Shown: positions 45,364-54,167 of the stretch, one piece after another | How the letters are laid out: each line of letters opens with the position of its first letter | How positions within the stretch are numbered: position 1 is the stretch's first letter | Source of the DNA: Butyricimonas faecihominis | GTDB lineage: Bacteria; Bacteroidota; Bacteroidia; Bacteroidales; Marinifilaceae | Assembly: GCF_033096445.1 (NCBI RefSeq) | Contig: NZ_AP028155.1 | Coordinates: 3,477,880 to 3,541,879, forward strand | Reading direction: 5' to 3' | Length of the DNA: 64,000 bases | Translations under genes and position numbers: made by a program | The notes under the pieces: model-generated | What the model saw: the letters and a program-made list of their open reading frames with translations, nothing else | Databases searched by the model: none | Told to the model about the DNA's origin: nothing

Positions 45364-46500
45364 TTATTGGACCTCTTTTCGGATGGCTTCAAAGATTTGT
45401 CCGATTTCAGATTCTAATTCATTCACTTGATGTTTGAACAAACGGGACTCTTGCTGCGTGGCGTCTGCGAATTCTGTTTTAATGATTTGCTTGAGCGCCT
45501 TTTGCGTGTTTGTACTATCTTGCACAAGGGATCGTTCGTTCTTTTTGTAAGCAATCACGTGCCGATTCAAGTTATTCTTTTTCTGTAAAAGGAACTTTTG
45601 GCAGGTCGGTGCGATCACCGAATTGCTGTACACCCGGTTTATGCTACTTTTATCCGGTTGGGACGACAAGTTCTTCAAGTAAAAGGTTGTCAGGAACGAG
45701 AGTAGCGCGACCGCAGAAATATAAAGAATGCTCTTGCTATGTTTTCTAACGTTGAGTGCTTCCAGTACCTCTTGGGCGGAATGAAATCTCTTGTCAGGAT
45801 TTTTCTGCGTACATTTCTGCGCGATTCGAACCAATCTTCGATCCTTTATCACGCTTGTGATGTCTTGGATGATAACTCCCAGCGAGTAAATATCCGTGCG
45901 GCAATCAAGCGATGCGTGAGGAAGTAATTGCTCCGGGGCGAGATATTTTTTTGTTCCGGCAGGAATTTTCAGTGTGTCATAATCATCCCGATCCGAGAGA
46001 CCGAAGTCGATTAATTTGACGTTATTCCCGTTGTGGGTAATGATGATATTCTCCGGCTTTAAGTCTTTATGAACAAGTTGCTTACTATGGATATAGTGCA
46101 ATGCTTCACAAAGTTCCCGGATAAACTTATATGCGAGAGGTTGCGTTAATTTTCCCTGTATCATAAACTCTTTCAGGGAAATCCCGTCAACGTATTCCAT
46201 CACGATACATAACCCCAAGTCCTCTTGTTGTTCCCAGTCGATCGTGTGGCGGATATTCGGGTGATCCAACTGGTAGCCGATATTGAATTCCTTATGTAAT
46301 AACTGTTTGTAGAACTCTTCTTGTTTAAATAGGGGTTGTAGGCTTTTGAGGATATGTAATTTCCCGTACCGTCGACACAGATGCAGGCAACTATAACCCG
46401 ATTCCGAACGATAGAATTCGGAAATATTGCTGAACATACTCTCTTGACTTGGAATATCTTCTCCCACGAATCCCGATGACAATGAATCCTTATTTGGCAT
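45364..46500 (-). CDS. Hanks-type serine/threonine kinase, membrane-anchored
   Basis: 378 residues. The kinase domain occupies about 30-250. The glycine-rich loop is weak (SESGYSCLHL), but Lys52 (ILKSL), Glu71, the catalytic loop HKDLKPEN (144-151), the DFG (165-167) and APEQ (188-191) are all present, so activity is plausible. One membrane helix at about 257-276 puts the 100-residue C-terminal tail in the periplasm. That tail is helical and charged with no named sensor domain. It starts 11 bp before the upstream gene's stop, so the two are coupled. Targets may include the upstream HTH-like protein (inference). Confidence 0.88.
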   Translation of the reverse strand: MPNKDSLSSGFVGEDIPSQESMFSNISEFYRSESGYSCLHLCRRYGKLHILKSLQPLFKQEEFYKQLLHKEFNIGYQLDHPNIRHTIDWEQQEDLGLCIVMEYVDGISLKEFMIQGKLTQPLAYKFIRELCEALHYIHSKQLVHKDLKPENIIITHNGNNVKLIDFGLSDRDDYDTLKIPAGTKKYLAPEQLLPHASLDCRTDIYSLGVIIQDITSVIKDRRLVRIAQKCTQKNPDKRFHSAQEVLEALNVRKHSKSILYISAVALLSFLTTFYLKNLSSQPDKSSINRVYSNSVIAPTCQKFLLQKKNNLNRHVIAYKKNERSLVQDSTNTQKALKQIIKTEFADATQQESRLFKHQVNELESEIGQIFEAIRKEVQ

Positions 46501-47071
46501 GGATGCGATTAATTAAAGTCAATCCCCCGTTACGCCCTGCGATAAATGGCGGCGTTTTCTGGTTGTCTCTTAAAACATAGCCGAGGGATAACGGTTGTCC
46601 CATCAAAAAGCTGACTGCCTCGAAACGATCTCCTTGTACGAGCTTGGAGTGTTGGGCCTCTACCACTTCAAACCACGAATCCCCTTGGTATTGCAGGTGA
46701 AGGTAGCGATTGGGCGACCATCCGATTTCAATTTCTTCTCCTGCCGAGAGATTTCTGGTTTGAATCTGTTTCGTGACAAAGAAGGATGAATTGCACAAAC
46801 TGTTGTCTTTCAGGTAAGCGCAGAACTCGTTGAAGTTGAAAAAGCCGATGTATTGTGCGAGAGAATCAAGTGTCTGATTCCTCGGTTTGTGCTTGTCTTT
46901 GACATAACCCCACAACCGCTTTAGGGTCGAAGTGGATATGGATACATCGAGTTGAAGCTTTAAGTGAAGAGAAAATACATCAAAATCAGTGGTTGTCCTT
47001 AAATTTTGAGAGTACTTCTTTTCAACGGCTTTTAATAATTCTTGTATTTCCGGCTTAAATGTATTCATCAA
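46490..47071 (-). CDS. HTH-like cytoplasmic protein upstream of the kinase
   Basis: 193 residues, no signal peptide. The first 80 residues include SISTSTLKRLWGYVKDK, a helix-turn-helix-like segment common at the N-terminus of Bacteroidales regulators of unknown mechanism. The remainder is a beta-rich domain (GEEIEIGWSPNRYLHLQYQGDSWFEVVEAQ) that might bind a ligand. It shares 11 bp with the kinase gene, so it is translated with it. A DNA-binding or phosphorylation-controlled role is inferred. A clean promoter lies just upstream. Confidence 0.68.
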   Translation of the reverse strand: MMNTFKPEIQELLKAVEKKYSQNLRTTTDFDVFSLHLKLQLDVSISTSTLKRLWGYVKDKHKPRNQTLDSLAQYIGFFNFNEFCAYLKDNSLCNSSFFVTKQIQTRNLSAGEEIEIGWSPNRYLHLQYQGDSWFEVVEAQHSKLVQGDRFEAVSFLMGQPLSLGYVLRDNQKTPPFIAGRNGGLTLINRIHAK

Positions 47072-47093
47072 TAAAAATTATTAATCGAGTAAA

Positions 47094-47124
47094 CAAATAT
47101 AGTACAATAACTCGATCTGTACAA
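47094..47124 (-). promoter_or_regulatory. Bacteroidetes-type promoter of the HTH-kinase operon
   Basis: On the minus strand TTG (plus-strand CAA at 47122-47124), a 20-bp spacer and TATATTTG (47094-47101) match the -33/-7 pattern. The start codon lies 22 bp downstream. It overlaps the stretch before the HAD gene on the same strand. Confidence 0.65.
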
Positions 47125-47130
47125 GACTGT

Positions 47131-47808
47131 TTACTGATTATGTAGGTGGTTTTTGGGTAATAACGCCTGTTTTAATTCCTCTACCGACGCGACGATCCGT
47201 TTGGCTCCGGCTTGGGTTAATTCTTCCCGATCCCCGTAACCGTATAAAACCCCGATACAGTCAATTCCGGTCTTCCGGGCCCCGATGATGTCGTGCTTCC
47301 GGTCCCCCACCATGACCACCTTGCTCAAGTCCCGGATGTCATTATTTTCCAGCACGTGACGGATCACCTCGTCTTTGTGAGACAACGAGCCGTCAAGCCC
47401 GCTTCCCCCGACGAATTTGAAGTAATCGCTCAAGTGGAAATGATCAAGTATCTTTTTGGCGTAATAAGCCGGTTTTCCGGTAGCGAGCATCACTTGCTTT
47501 CCGGCCTCGTTTAATTCTTGCAGAAGACGTTCCATGCCGGGATAAACGGCGTTTTCGTATATGCCCGTGTCGGCGAATCTTTCCCGGTACTTCCGGATGC
47601 CTTCCTCGGCCTGATCCGCGCTGAAATGGCAGAATTCCATCAAGGATTCTTTCAACGGGGGACCCACGAATTTACGTAGTTCGTTCAAATCATTCACTTC
47701 TATTCCAAAGTGTTTCAAGGCGTACCGGATTGATTTGGTGATTCCTTCCATGGAATCGGTGACCGTACCGTCGAGGTCTAACAGGATGTAGGTATATTCT
47801 TGCTGCAT
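47131..47808 (-). CDS. HAD-family phosphatase, phosphoglycolate-phosphatase-like
   Basis: 225 residues from ATG 47808. A frame 20 codons longer runs into the tsf terminator (47827-47857), so ATG 47808 is preferred. HAD motifs are complete: LLDLDGTVTDS (motif I, with DxD), ATGKPAYYAKKI (motif II, Thr), Lys in the loop (LSHKDEVI) and VMVGDRKHDIIGA (motif IV). The small alpha cap suits phosphoglycolate or similar small phosphates. It lies between tsf and the kinase operon, reading leftward. Confidence 0.85.
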   Translation of the reverse strand: MQQEYTYILLDLDGTVTDSMEGITKSIRYALKHFGIEVNDLNELRKFVGPPLKESLMEFCHFSADQAEEGIRKYRERFADTGIYENAVYPGMERLLQELNEAGKQVMLATGKPAYYAKKILDHFHLSDYFKFVGGSGLDGSLSHKDEVIRHVLENNDIRDLSKVVMVGDRKHDIIGARKTGIDCIGVLYGYGDREELTQAGAKRIVASVEELKQALLPKNHLHNQ

Positions 47809-47826
47809 ATCGTGGGTGTGAGTGGA

Positions 47827-47857
47827 TAAAAAAACAGGCCTATTGCTAAGCCTGTTT
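47827..47857 (-). terminator. Terminator of the rplM-rpsI-rpsB-tsf operon
   Basis: The arms 47832-47839 and 47849-47857 pair around a 9-nt loop, and on the minus strand a T-run follows (47827-47834). It is 27 bp after the tsf stop. Confidence 0.82.
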
Positions 47858-47884
47858 CTATATTTCAAAGATTTGTTTCCTGTA

Positions 47885-48703
47885 TTAGGCGTTCAACGTG
47901 AAACGTAAGAAAGCGGTAACAGTTAAATCTTTATCTACGCTCTTCAAGTACTCTTTTACAGACATTTTACCGTCTTGCTCGAAAACTTGGTTTAACAAGG
48001 TAGACTCTTGGAAGAATTTGTTCAAGCGACCTTGAGCAATTTTATCCAGCATATTTTCCGGTTTACCTTCTTCACGAGCTTTTTCGCGACCGATCTCGAA
48101 TTCGTGATCGATAACGTTTTGAGGAATACCGTCTTTATCCACGGCAACAGGAGCCATGGCTGCCACTTGCATGGCGATATTTTTCTTCACTTGGGGGTCA
48201 GCTGCTTTGTTGAAGCCAACAACGGTTGCCAACATGTTTCCCGGGTGAATGTAGATCACGCAATCTTCTGCTTTTACAGAGCCGTAATAGCTTAATTCCA
48301 GTTTCTCACCGATAACACCGGTTTGTTCTGAAATCTGGTCAGCGATACTTCTACCGTCCAGTTGGATAGCCAACAAATCTTCGGTAGTTGCAGGCATATT
48401 AGCTAAAGCGGCGTCAAGAATTTTGGTCGTGAAAGCAATGAATCCCTCGTTTTTAGCCACGAAGTCAGTTTCGCAGTTTAAGGAAACCATAACTGCATTC
48501 TTTCCATCGGTTTTGGCTAAAACGCATCCTTCTTTTGCTTCTCTGTCTGCACGTTTGCTTGCAACAACAAGACCTTTCTTACGGATGATATCAACGGCTT
48601 TGTCGAAATCTCCCTCAGCTTCTTGTAATGCATGTTTGCAGTCCATCATTCCGGCGTTTGTTGCTTTACGCAACTTCATCACGTCTGCTGCTTTTATTTC
48701 CAT
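47885..48703 (-). CDS. tsf: Elongation factor Ts
   Basis: 272 residues, the exchange factor that reloads EF-Tu with GTP. N-terminal UBA-like segment (MKLRKATNAGMMDCKHALQE), the signature LNCETDFVAKNEGF (about 75-88) and the C-terminal dimer part (QSTLLNQVFEQDGKMSV style) are present. It is the last gene of the ribosomal operon, 82 bp after rpsB, and ends at a clear terminator. Confidence 0.96.
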   Translation of the reverse strand: MEIKAADVMKLRKATNAGMMDCKHALQEAEGDFDKAVDIIRKKGLVVASKRADREAKEGCVLAKTDGKNAVMVSLNCETDFVAKNEGFIAFTTKILDAALANMPATTEDLLAIQLDGRSIADQISEQTGVIGEKLELSYYGSVKAEDCVIYIHPGNMLATVVGFNKAADPQVKKNIAMQVAAMAPVAVDKDGIPQNVIDHEFEIGREKAREEGKPENMLDKIAQGRLNKFFQESTLLNQVFEQDGKMSVKEYLKSVDKDLTVTAFLRFTLNA

Positions 48704-48785
48704 ATTCTTTAAACCTCCATGTTAATTCAATTTCAGAAGTTAGATCATTCAATCTAAAATCTGAAATCTAAAGTCAAAAATTAAT

Positions 48786-49568
48786 CTATTCTTCAGAAGC
48801 GGTTTCGCTTACTTCAGCTACTTCATCCTGAGCCTCAACTTTTTCGGCACCTTTCTTGTCTCCTTCTTTCTCTCTTTCGGCTTTTCTTTCCGTCAGACCC
48901 TCTTTGATGGCTCCGGCTACCTTGTCGATAATTAAAGAAATAGAAGTTGATGCGTCGTCGTTAGCTGGGATTACGAAGTCAATTCCTTCCGGGTTTGAGT
49001 TCGTGTCCACGATAGCGAATACTGGAATTCCCAACGTGTTAGCTTCTTTTACAGCGATGTACTCCTTCATCACGTCAACCACGAAAAGAGCTGCCGGAAG
49101 ACGAGTCAGGTCAGCGATGCTACCCAAGTTCTTTTCCAATTTTGCTCTTTGACGAGAGATCTGAAGTTTTTCCCGTTTTGAAAGGTGAGAGAAAGTACCG
49201 TCTTTTTCCATCTTGTCGATGGTAGTCATTTTCTTCACGGCTTTACGAATTGTCGGGAAGTTGGTCAACATACCACCCGGCCATCTTTCAGTCACGAACG
49301 GCATGTTGATATTAGAAATTTTTTCAGCAACAATGTCCTTAGCCTGTTTCTTTGTTGCAACAAACAGAATTCTTCTACCTGATTTAGCGATCTGTTTCAA
49401 AGCTGCACTTGCCTTGTCCAACATGATGGCTGTTTTGTTCAGGTCAATAATGTGGATATCATTACGCTCCATGAAAATATACGGAGCCATTTTAGGATTC
49501 CATTTACGGGTAAGGTGTCCAAAGTGACAACCTGCATTTAATAATTCGTCGAAATTTGTATTTGACAT
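48786..49568 (-). CDS. rpsB: 30S ribosomal protein S2
   Basis: 260 residues. The S2 marks are complete: GCHFGHLTRKWNPKMAPYIF near the start, RWPGGMLTNFPTI, LPAALFVVDVMKE, PVFAIVDTNSNPEGIDFVIPANDD. The C-terminal 40 residues are charged and low in complexity (EREKEGDKKGAEKVEAQDEVAEVSE), a common Bacteroidales extension. It precedes tsf, as in most bacteria, with 93 bp to rpsI upstream. Confidence 0.97.
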   Translation of the reverse strand: MSNTNFDELLNAGCHFGHLTRKWNPKMAPYIFMERNDIHIIDLNKTAIMLDKASAALKQIAKSGRRILFVATKKQAKDIVAEKISNINMPFVTERWPGGMLTNFPTIRKAVKKMTTIDKMEKDGTFSHLSKREKLQISRQRAKLEKNLGSIADLTRLPAALFVVDVMKEYIAVKEANTLGIPVFAIVDTNSNPEGIDFVIPANDDASTSISLIIDKVAGAIKEGLTERKAEREKEGDKKGAEKVEAQDEVAEVSETASEE

Positions 49569-49661
49569 TTTGTGTCTCCTTTAAAGTTTACTTTCTTAAA
49601 TTTAATCAATTGTCGGGTAGTTCTCCACAGAAGTCCCGCCAATTTAGATACTAAACTCCTA

Positions 49662-50048
49662 TTAACGTTTAGAGAATTGGAATCTCTTACGAGCGCCAGG
49701 ACGTCCCGGTTTCTTACGTTCCACTTCACGCGGATCTCTGGTCATGAATCCTGCTGCTCTTAGTTTTGATTTATCCTCTGCGTTTACTTTCACCAATGCT
49801 CTGGCAATTCCCAAACGTAAAGCTTCAGCTTGTCCGTTGAAACCTCCACCTACAAGGTTTACCTTGATGTCATATTGTCCCAACACACCTAATAGTTCAA
49901 GCGGTTGTTTTACAATATATTGGAGGGTAGGCAATGTGAAATATTCTTCTAGGCTTTTCTTGTTGATCGTAATATTGCCTTTTCCTTCGTTAAGATAAAC
50001 GCGGGCTACCGCTGTTTTTCTTCTACCTACTGCATTTACTACTTCCAT
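49662..50048 (-). CDS. rpsI: 30S ribosomal protein S9
   Basis: 128 residues, normal length. The start ([16 protein letters not shown]), [20 protein letters not shown] and the C-terminal [17 protein letters not shown] that reaches the P site are complete. The gap to rplM is 6 bp, as expected for the rplM-rpsI pair. Confidence 0.97.
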   Translation of the reverse strand: MEVVNAVGRRKTAVARVYLNEGKGNITINKKSLEEYFTLPTLQYIVKQPLELLGVLGQYDIKVNLVGGGFNGQAEALRLGIARALVKVNAEDKSKLRAAGFMTRDPREVERKKPGRPGARKRFQFSKR

Positions 50049-50054
50049 ACCTTG

Positions 50055-50510
50055 TTATTTAAGTGCGTTTATATCAATTACTTTAGGCTGTTGTGATTCG
50101 TGGTTATGCTCCGGTCCTACGAACAGGTGCATGTTCTTGAATACAGCTCTTCCAAGGCGATTTTTAGGAAGCATACCTCTAACAGCATGTTCCAGAATTC
50201 TTTCCGGGAATCTTTTCATTTCTTCTGCCGGGGTAGAAATCCGTTGACCACCGGGGTACTGGGTGTGTCTACGATACTGTTTGTCTGTTAATTTGTTACC
50301 TGTGAAGATAACTTTTTCTACGTTGATAATGATTACATTGTCTCCACAATCCACGTGGGGAGTGTAACTGGGTTTGTACTTGCCTCTCAATAGTTTCGCA
50401 ACTTTAGCGGCAAGACGTCCCACAACTTGATTCTCTGCGTCAATCAAAACCCATTCTTTCTGTGCAGTGGCTTTGTTGACATAAGTTGTTTTGTAACTAA
50501 TCTGATCCAC
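50055..50510 (-). CDS. rplM: 50S ribosomal protein L13
   Basis: 151 residues. The start codon is GTG (plus-strand CAC at 50508-50510), preceded on the minus strand by a run of ten A. L13 features: WVLIDAENQVVGRLAAKVAKLLRGK, YTPHVDCGDNVIIINVEKV, GNKLTDKQYRRHTQYPGG and ILEHAVRGMLPKNRLGR. It is the first gene of the rplM-rpsI-rpsB-tsf operon. A long structured leader and a full promoter lie upstream, so production may be controlled by one of the operon's proteins. Confidence 0.97.
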   Translation of the reverse strand: MDQISYKTTYVNKATAQKEWVLIDAENQVVGRLAAKVAKLLRGKYKPSYTPHVDCGDNVIIINVEKVIFTGNKLTDKQYRRHTQYPGGQRISTPAEEMKRFPERILEHAVRGMLPKNRLGRAVFKNMHLFVGPEHNHESQQPKVIDINALK

Positions 50511-50697
50511 TTTTTTTTTTAATTAAAAATTAAACTTCTGTTTGTATTTCTTTGTGGGGACTCTGGGCATTCTATCCGGTTGAAAATAACGAGGTTTATC
50601 GGGCAAACTGATATAATTTTCAACGGAGACAGGTGCATTGTAAAGAGCATGGCTAAGGTATCCCTTACAATTTAGCGAGTACTCCACTCCAAAATGA
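50511..50697 (-). promoter_or_regulatory. Structured 5' leader of the rplM operon
   Basis: From the promoter at 50702 the transcript should begin near 50697, leaving an untranslated leader of about 185 nt. It contains two clear stems: arms 50637-50643 with 50665-50671 (7 bp) and arms 50579-50587 with 50616-50624 (9 bp). Long leaders on ribosomal operons often bind one of the encoded proteins and act as autogenous control. A 63-codon frame inside it begins upstream of the transcription start and is not a gene. Confidence 0.6.
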
Positions 50698-50701
50698 GGG
50701 G

Positions 50702-50731
50702 CAAAATTACACATTAATACGTGAATTCCAA
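50702..50731 (-). promoter_or_regulatory. Bacteroidetes-type promoter of the rplM operon
   Basis: On the minus strand TTG (plus CAA 50729-50731), a 19-bp spacer and TAATTTTG (50702-50709) fit the phylum pattern well. Confidence 0.75.
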
Positions 50732-51118
50732 AACATTCTGCGAAAAGATTTGTTCCAGAGCATTTTGATTGACTTCGGAATTATTTATTTGGGGGTAAAT
50801 GGTCGGGGGGTATTTTTCGTTCGTATGGAGGGACGTACCCTGTTTATGCCGACGAGCTAAGGTAATAGTCGGATAATCAATTAATTCTAGCTGATCTATT
50901 CCGGATCTCTTTCGTGTAAAGCGCTATTAGAACGCTATTAAAGCTCTATTAAAGCGCTATACTAAGAATAGCGTTTTATAAGGATTTTAAAAATACACTT
51001 TAAATAATTTTTCCGCATTTTGTCCTGTAGTGATCATGGTTTGATAATCAAATGATTACTTAAATCGGCTTCACATCCGGATTTATCGGGTTTAAAGAAT
51101 CTTGTGAGATGGGATATG
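50732..51118. other. Intergenic stretch with short 12-13-bp repeats
   Basis: About 390 bp between the rplM promoter and the DUF4249 gene, without a credible frame. At 50920-50977 a short unit recurs in series: AGCGCTATTAG, AACGCTATTAAAG, CTCTATTAAAG, CGCTATACTAAG and AATAGCG. The rest is AT-rich with no clear hairpin or terminator. The DUF4249 gene reads toward it, so it should contain a terminator that I cannot identify. Confidence 0.5.
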
Positions 51119-51925
51119 TTATTGAAAATTTTCGCGGGAAACGAATTTGTAATCTTCCGTGTAACAGGTGAATATCCCTAGCGCACCCTGTATGTTCCCG
51201 ATAAGCGGGACGGGAGAGGTGATGCTGCCTTGGTTGGCGCTGTTGGCCTCGTAGAGAGAAACTTGATAGTTGTAACACTCTTCGGTGATACGTAAAAGAA
51301 GAATGACGACGGCTTCTGCTTCTGCGATTTCTTGGCATTTGATGGTGCGTTCAATCGTGACACCCCCGGTATGGTGGGATAAGTCAAGATAACTGGTTTC
51401 TTTTTTCAACAGGTTGTCGTCCCCGGCTCCTTCTTTTCTTGCCTGCACGCTATATATATAGTAATTCTGCATGGGATTGGATGAGGTTGGGAAGCTGATC
51501 GTGACGGAGTTTGTCACCTTGGAAACGGAATAGGAAGAGATGGCGATGGGGTCCGGTATGGCGGTTTTGGCCGTGATGTGTTCTTTTTCAGGCGTGTAGA
51601 TGCTCAGGTAAAGCGAGTCTAGCCCGAATTGATTGAACTTGGTGTCGTGCCTGAAATTTCCGAGGAATGAGGGGCTGAACGTGGGGATAAGTTTGATGAT
51701 GGAGTCAGCCTTTATGGAAACATCCAGATTGACCGGATCGCTCAGGTCGATGATCTCGTGGATTGGGGAGACTTTGGCCGCGTTCAACGTGTAAAATTCA
51801 CCCGGTTTGCAGTAACATTCGATGAAATAACCGGAGATCTCACCCATGTCTTTCATGGGAAGTTCCTCTTCCGGCATGCAGGAGAGGAGCGAGAGAAACA
51901 AGAGGGTTAAGATTCCATTTTTCAT
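51119..51925 (-). CDS. DUF4249 lipoprotein
   Basis: 268 residues with lipobox SLLSC (Cys16). The body is beta-rich: ISGYFIECYCKPGEFYTLNAAKV, SLYLSIYTPEKEHITAKTAIP and ITEECYNYQVSLYEANSANQG are typical of DUF4249. Such lipoproteins are encoded next to TonB-dependent receptors, and they probably act with them in ligand capture at the surface. Its start is 4 bp after the receptor gene's stop, so the two are coupled. Ligand unknown. Confidence 0.8.
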   Translation of the reverse strand: MKNGILTLLFLSLLSCMPEEELPMKDMGEISGYFIECYCKPGEFYTLNAAKVSPIHEIIDLSDPVNLDVSIKADSIIKLIPTFSPSFLGNFRHDTKFNQFGLDSLYLSIYTPEKEHITAKTAIPDPIAISSYSVSKVTNSVTISFPTSSNPMQNYYIYSVQARKEGAGDDNLLKKETSYLDLSHHTGGVTIERTIKCQEIAEAEAVVILLLRITEECYNYQVSLYEANSANQGSITSPVPLIGNIQGALGIFTCYTEDYKFVSRENFQ

Positions 51926-51929
51926 GTGA

Positions 51930-54167
51930 TTACCAGTTTATTCGAAGTGAAACATACGGGATAAAGGGGAGCATGACCTTGGATTTCGGGATAATCTTGG
52001 TCAGGTTGTCCGTGCTTTCTGCTTGAAAATAAACGAACGAAGGGTTCGATTGATTATAGACGTTGTAGGCTCCGACGCTGAGTTTGAACAAGAGGTTCTT
52101 GCCGCCGAATTTATAGTCGAGGCTGGCATCCAGCCGGTGATTGTTGGGTAATTTGTAGTTATAGCGATCCGTGTACACGGGGATAAGAATGGGTCTGTCA
52201 TCGTTGAATTCCGTGATGTTCTGGGCGATAACCATCCCCTTGGGGAAGGTCGTGTAAACCCCGGACGAAAAGGTCCAAAGGGTGTTCAACAGGAGCCGGG
52301 GCGAAATCTGGTAGGAAAAGTTGATCACAACATTGTGTTTCACGTCATACGGGGGATTAAAGGCTTTCCCGTTATTGATTTCCGCGAATTTGCGTTTGGA
52401 TTCGGAGAGCGTGTAGTTGGCCCGCATGTAGAGGGCGTGATGGTTGAGCGTTAGGTCGAATTCGAGACCTTTGGCATGGCCTTTTCCTTGAATTTGGCGA
52501 TTGCTTAGGGCGGAATATTCGGTTTGGATGTCCGAGGCAAAATCTTTCACGTTACGCATGTCCTTGTAAAAAATGCCCGCGTAGAAGGATAATAGTTGTC
52601 CGATCTCTTGATTAATACCGATGGAATACTGGTGACAGGTGGCGGGCTGGGTTCCTTTTGCAAGGGGATACCAAATGTCGATCGGGGTTTTAACCGTGAA
52701 ATAGGGGTAGAGGCTTAAATATTGAACCGTCTTGGCGTAATCGGCCCAGATGGTGAATTTGTTGACCGAGTAACTGATTTTTGCCCGGGGCGAAAAGGTG
52801 TGTTCCCGGGTCTCTCCCGCGTAAAATTGATAATTTCCTCCCACGTTTAAGGAGAAGTTTTGATTCAATTGGTAGTTTATATCCAGGTATAATTCATATA
52901 GATTGAAGTCTTTGTCCGAACTTTTGATCAGAAGGTTTTGACTGTCATCGCTTTTGTTGGCTGTTTCGAACCGGGAGTATTCAAATTTTGCCCCGCTGTT
53001 CAGGTTCAATTTATCCGAGAGTCTACGGGAATAGGTTGCTTGTCCGAGAAGGGCGTAGTTGCGATTTCCGCCTCCCATGGGAACACTGCCGAAGGCGTCA
53101 CCCTCGCTGTACGTGTTTTTCCCGCCGAATTGGAAATCCCATTGCTCGTTGGCATTGGGCGTGTAGGAGACATTCACGTTGCCGGAAAAGGTGTGCCAGT
53201 CGAAAATGTATTGCACGTGTTCGCTGATCTTCATTTTCATGTGGTCGAGGGAGAATAGTCCGAAGGCGGTCATTCTCCATTTGTCGGAAAGACGTGAATC
53301 AATGGTTGCGGTAATATCACTGAAGGAGTACTCCGGCATGTAGTTAGGATTCGTCTTGTCGTCCATGGACCGGTTGTATAACCGGGAGATATGTTGTAAA
53401 TAAGAGGTCCGGACAGAGGCGGCAAAGGACGTATGATTTTTGATAATCGGGCCTTTGGCTTTCAGGGCGGAAGAGACAAGTCCGAGAGTCAGTTCTCCCT
53501 CGTGTTCGTGCTTGTTTCCCGGTTCGGGGCGCATATTGATGTAGGAGGATAAAAAACTGTTGTACCGGGCGGGGAAACCGCTTTTGAAAAGGGTGGAGTT
53601 GTTCAGTATGTAGGGGTCGAACGTGGACAGGATTCCCGTGAGGTGGTCCGGGTAGGCGATGGGCATATTGTTGATGAGAAATCCGTTTTCGTTGCTGTTT
53701 CCACCTCGGACGTAGATGCCGGAATTGAGCGCGTTTGTCGTCACGATGCCGGGCATGGTGGCGAGGTATTTCAGTACATCCTGTTCGCCGAGAATGGCCG
53801 GAATCCGTTCGATCCCCTTGATGGAGGAGAGGATTCGCCCGCTGGCCGGAAGGGCCGTGACGACGACTTCTTTCAGGTTGTTCTGTTTGTTACGCAAGGT
53901 AATGACGAAGGGTGCGTCGCTTTTGTTGAGTTTGTAAGTTTCTTTTTTATAGTTGACGTGTGAAAATTCCAACGTGCAAGGGATGGGACATTCTAACCGG
54001 AAGAGACCTAGAGAGTCTGTCGTGGAGCCTTTTTCGCTCTCGACGCAATAGATGTGTACCCCGTTGACCGGTTCGCCGGAGTGGGCTATAACTTTCCCCA
54101 CGATGACCGTTTGGGCGTCAAGTGATATGGAGATGAATATAAATAAGATTGCAACCAATTTACCCAT
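51930..54167 (-). CDS. TonB-dependent receptor with carboxypeptidase-like regulatory domain
   Basis: 745 residues from ATG 54167; a GTG two codons earlier is possible. After the signal peptide (ISLDAQ) comes a CarboxypepD_reg-like domain (VIVGKVIAHSGEPVNGVHIY, about 20-100), a plug (KEVVVTALPASGRILSSIKG, PGIVTTNALNSGIYVRGGNSNENGFLI) and a barrel that ends in YVSLRINW. It is shorter than SusC proteins and has no SusD partner. With its DUF4249 neighbour it should import a small ligand or metal chelate. A TACATTTG box on the minus strand (54196-54203) lies upstream. Confidence 0.9.
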   Translation of the reverse strand: MGKLVAILFIFISISLDAQTVIVGKVIAHSGEPVNGVHIYCVESEKGSTTDSLGLFRLECPIPCTLEFSHVNYKKETYKLNKSDAPFVITLRNKQNNLKEVVVTALPASGRILSSIKGIERIPAILGEQDVLKYLATMPGIVTTNALNSGIYVRGGNSNENGFLINNMPIAYPDHLTGILSTFDPYILNNSTLFKSGFPARYNSFLSSYINMRPEPGNKHEHEGELTLGLVSSALKAKGPIIKNHTSFAASVRTSYLQHISRLYNRSMDDKTNPNYMPEYSFSDITATIDSRLSDKWRMTAFGLFSLDHMKMKISEHVQYIFDWHTFSGNVNVSYTPNANEQWDFQFGGKNTYSEGDAFGSVPMGGGNRNYALLGQATYSRRLSDKLNLNSGAKFEYSRFETANKSDDSQNLLIKSSDKDFNLYELYLDINYQLNQNFSLNVGGNYQFYAGETREHTFSPRAKISYSVNKFTIWADYAKTVQYLSLYPYFTVKTPIDIWYPLAKGTQPATCHQYSIGINQEIGQLLSFYAGIFYKDMRNVKDFASDIQTEYSALSNRQIQGKGHAKGLEFDLTLNHHALYMRANYTLSESKRKFAEINNGKAFNPPYDVKHNVVINFSYQISPRLLLNTLWTFSSGVYTTFPKGMVIAQNITEFNDDRPILIPVYTDRYNYKLPNNHRLDASLDYKFGGKNLLFKLSVGAYNVYNQSNPSFVYFQAESTDNLTKIIPKSKVMLPFIPYVSLRINW

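Noticed and set aside
50523-50714. 63-residue frame on the minus strand just upstream of rplM
   Set aside because: Its ATG lies upstream of the predicted transcription start (near 50697), and the sequence forms the stems of the leader.
52938-53258. 106-residue frame inside the TonB receptor
   Set aside because: It is antisense to the barrel coding region and lacks any start context or known features.
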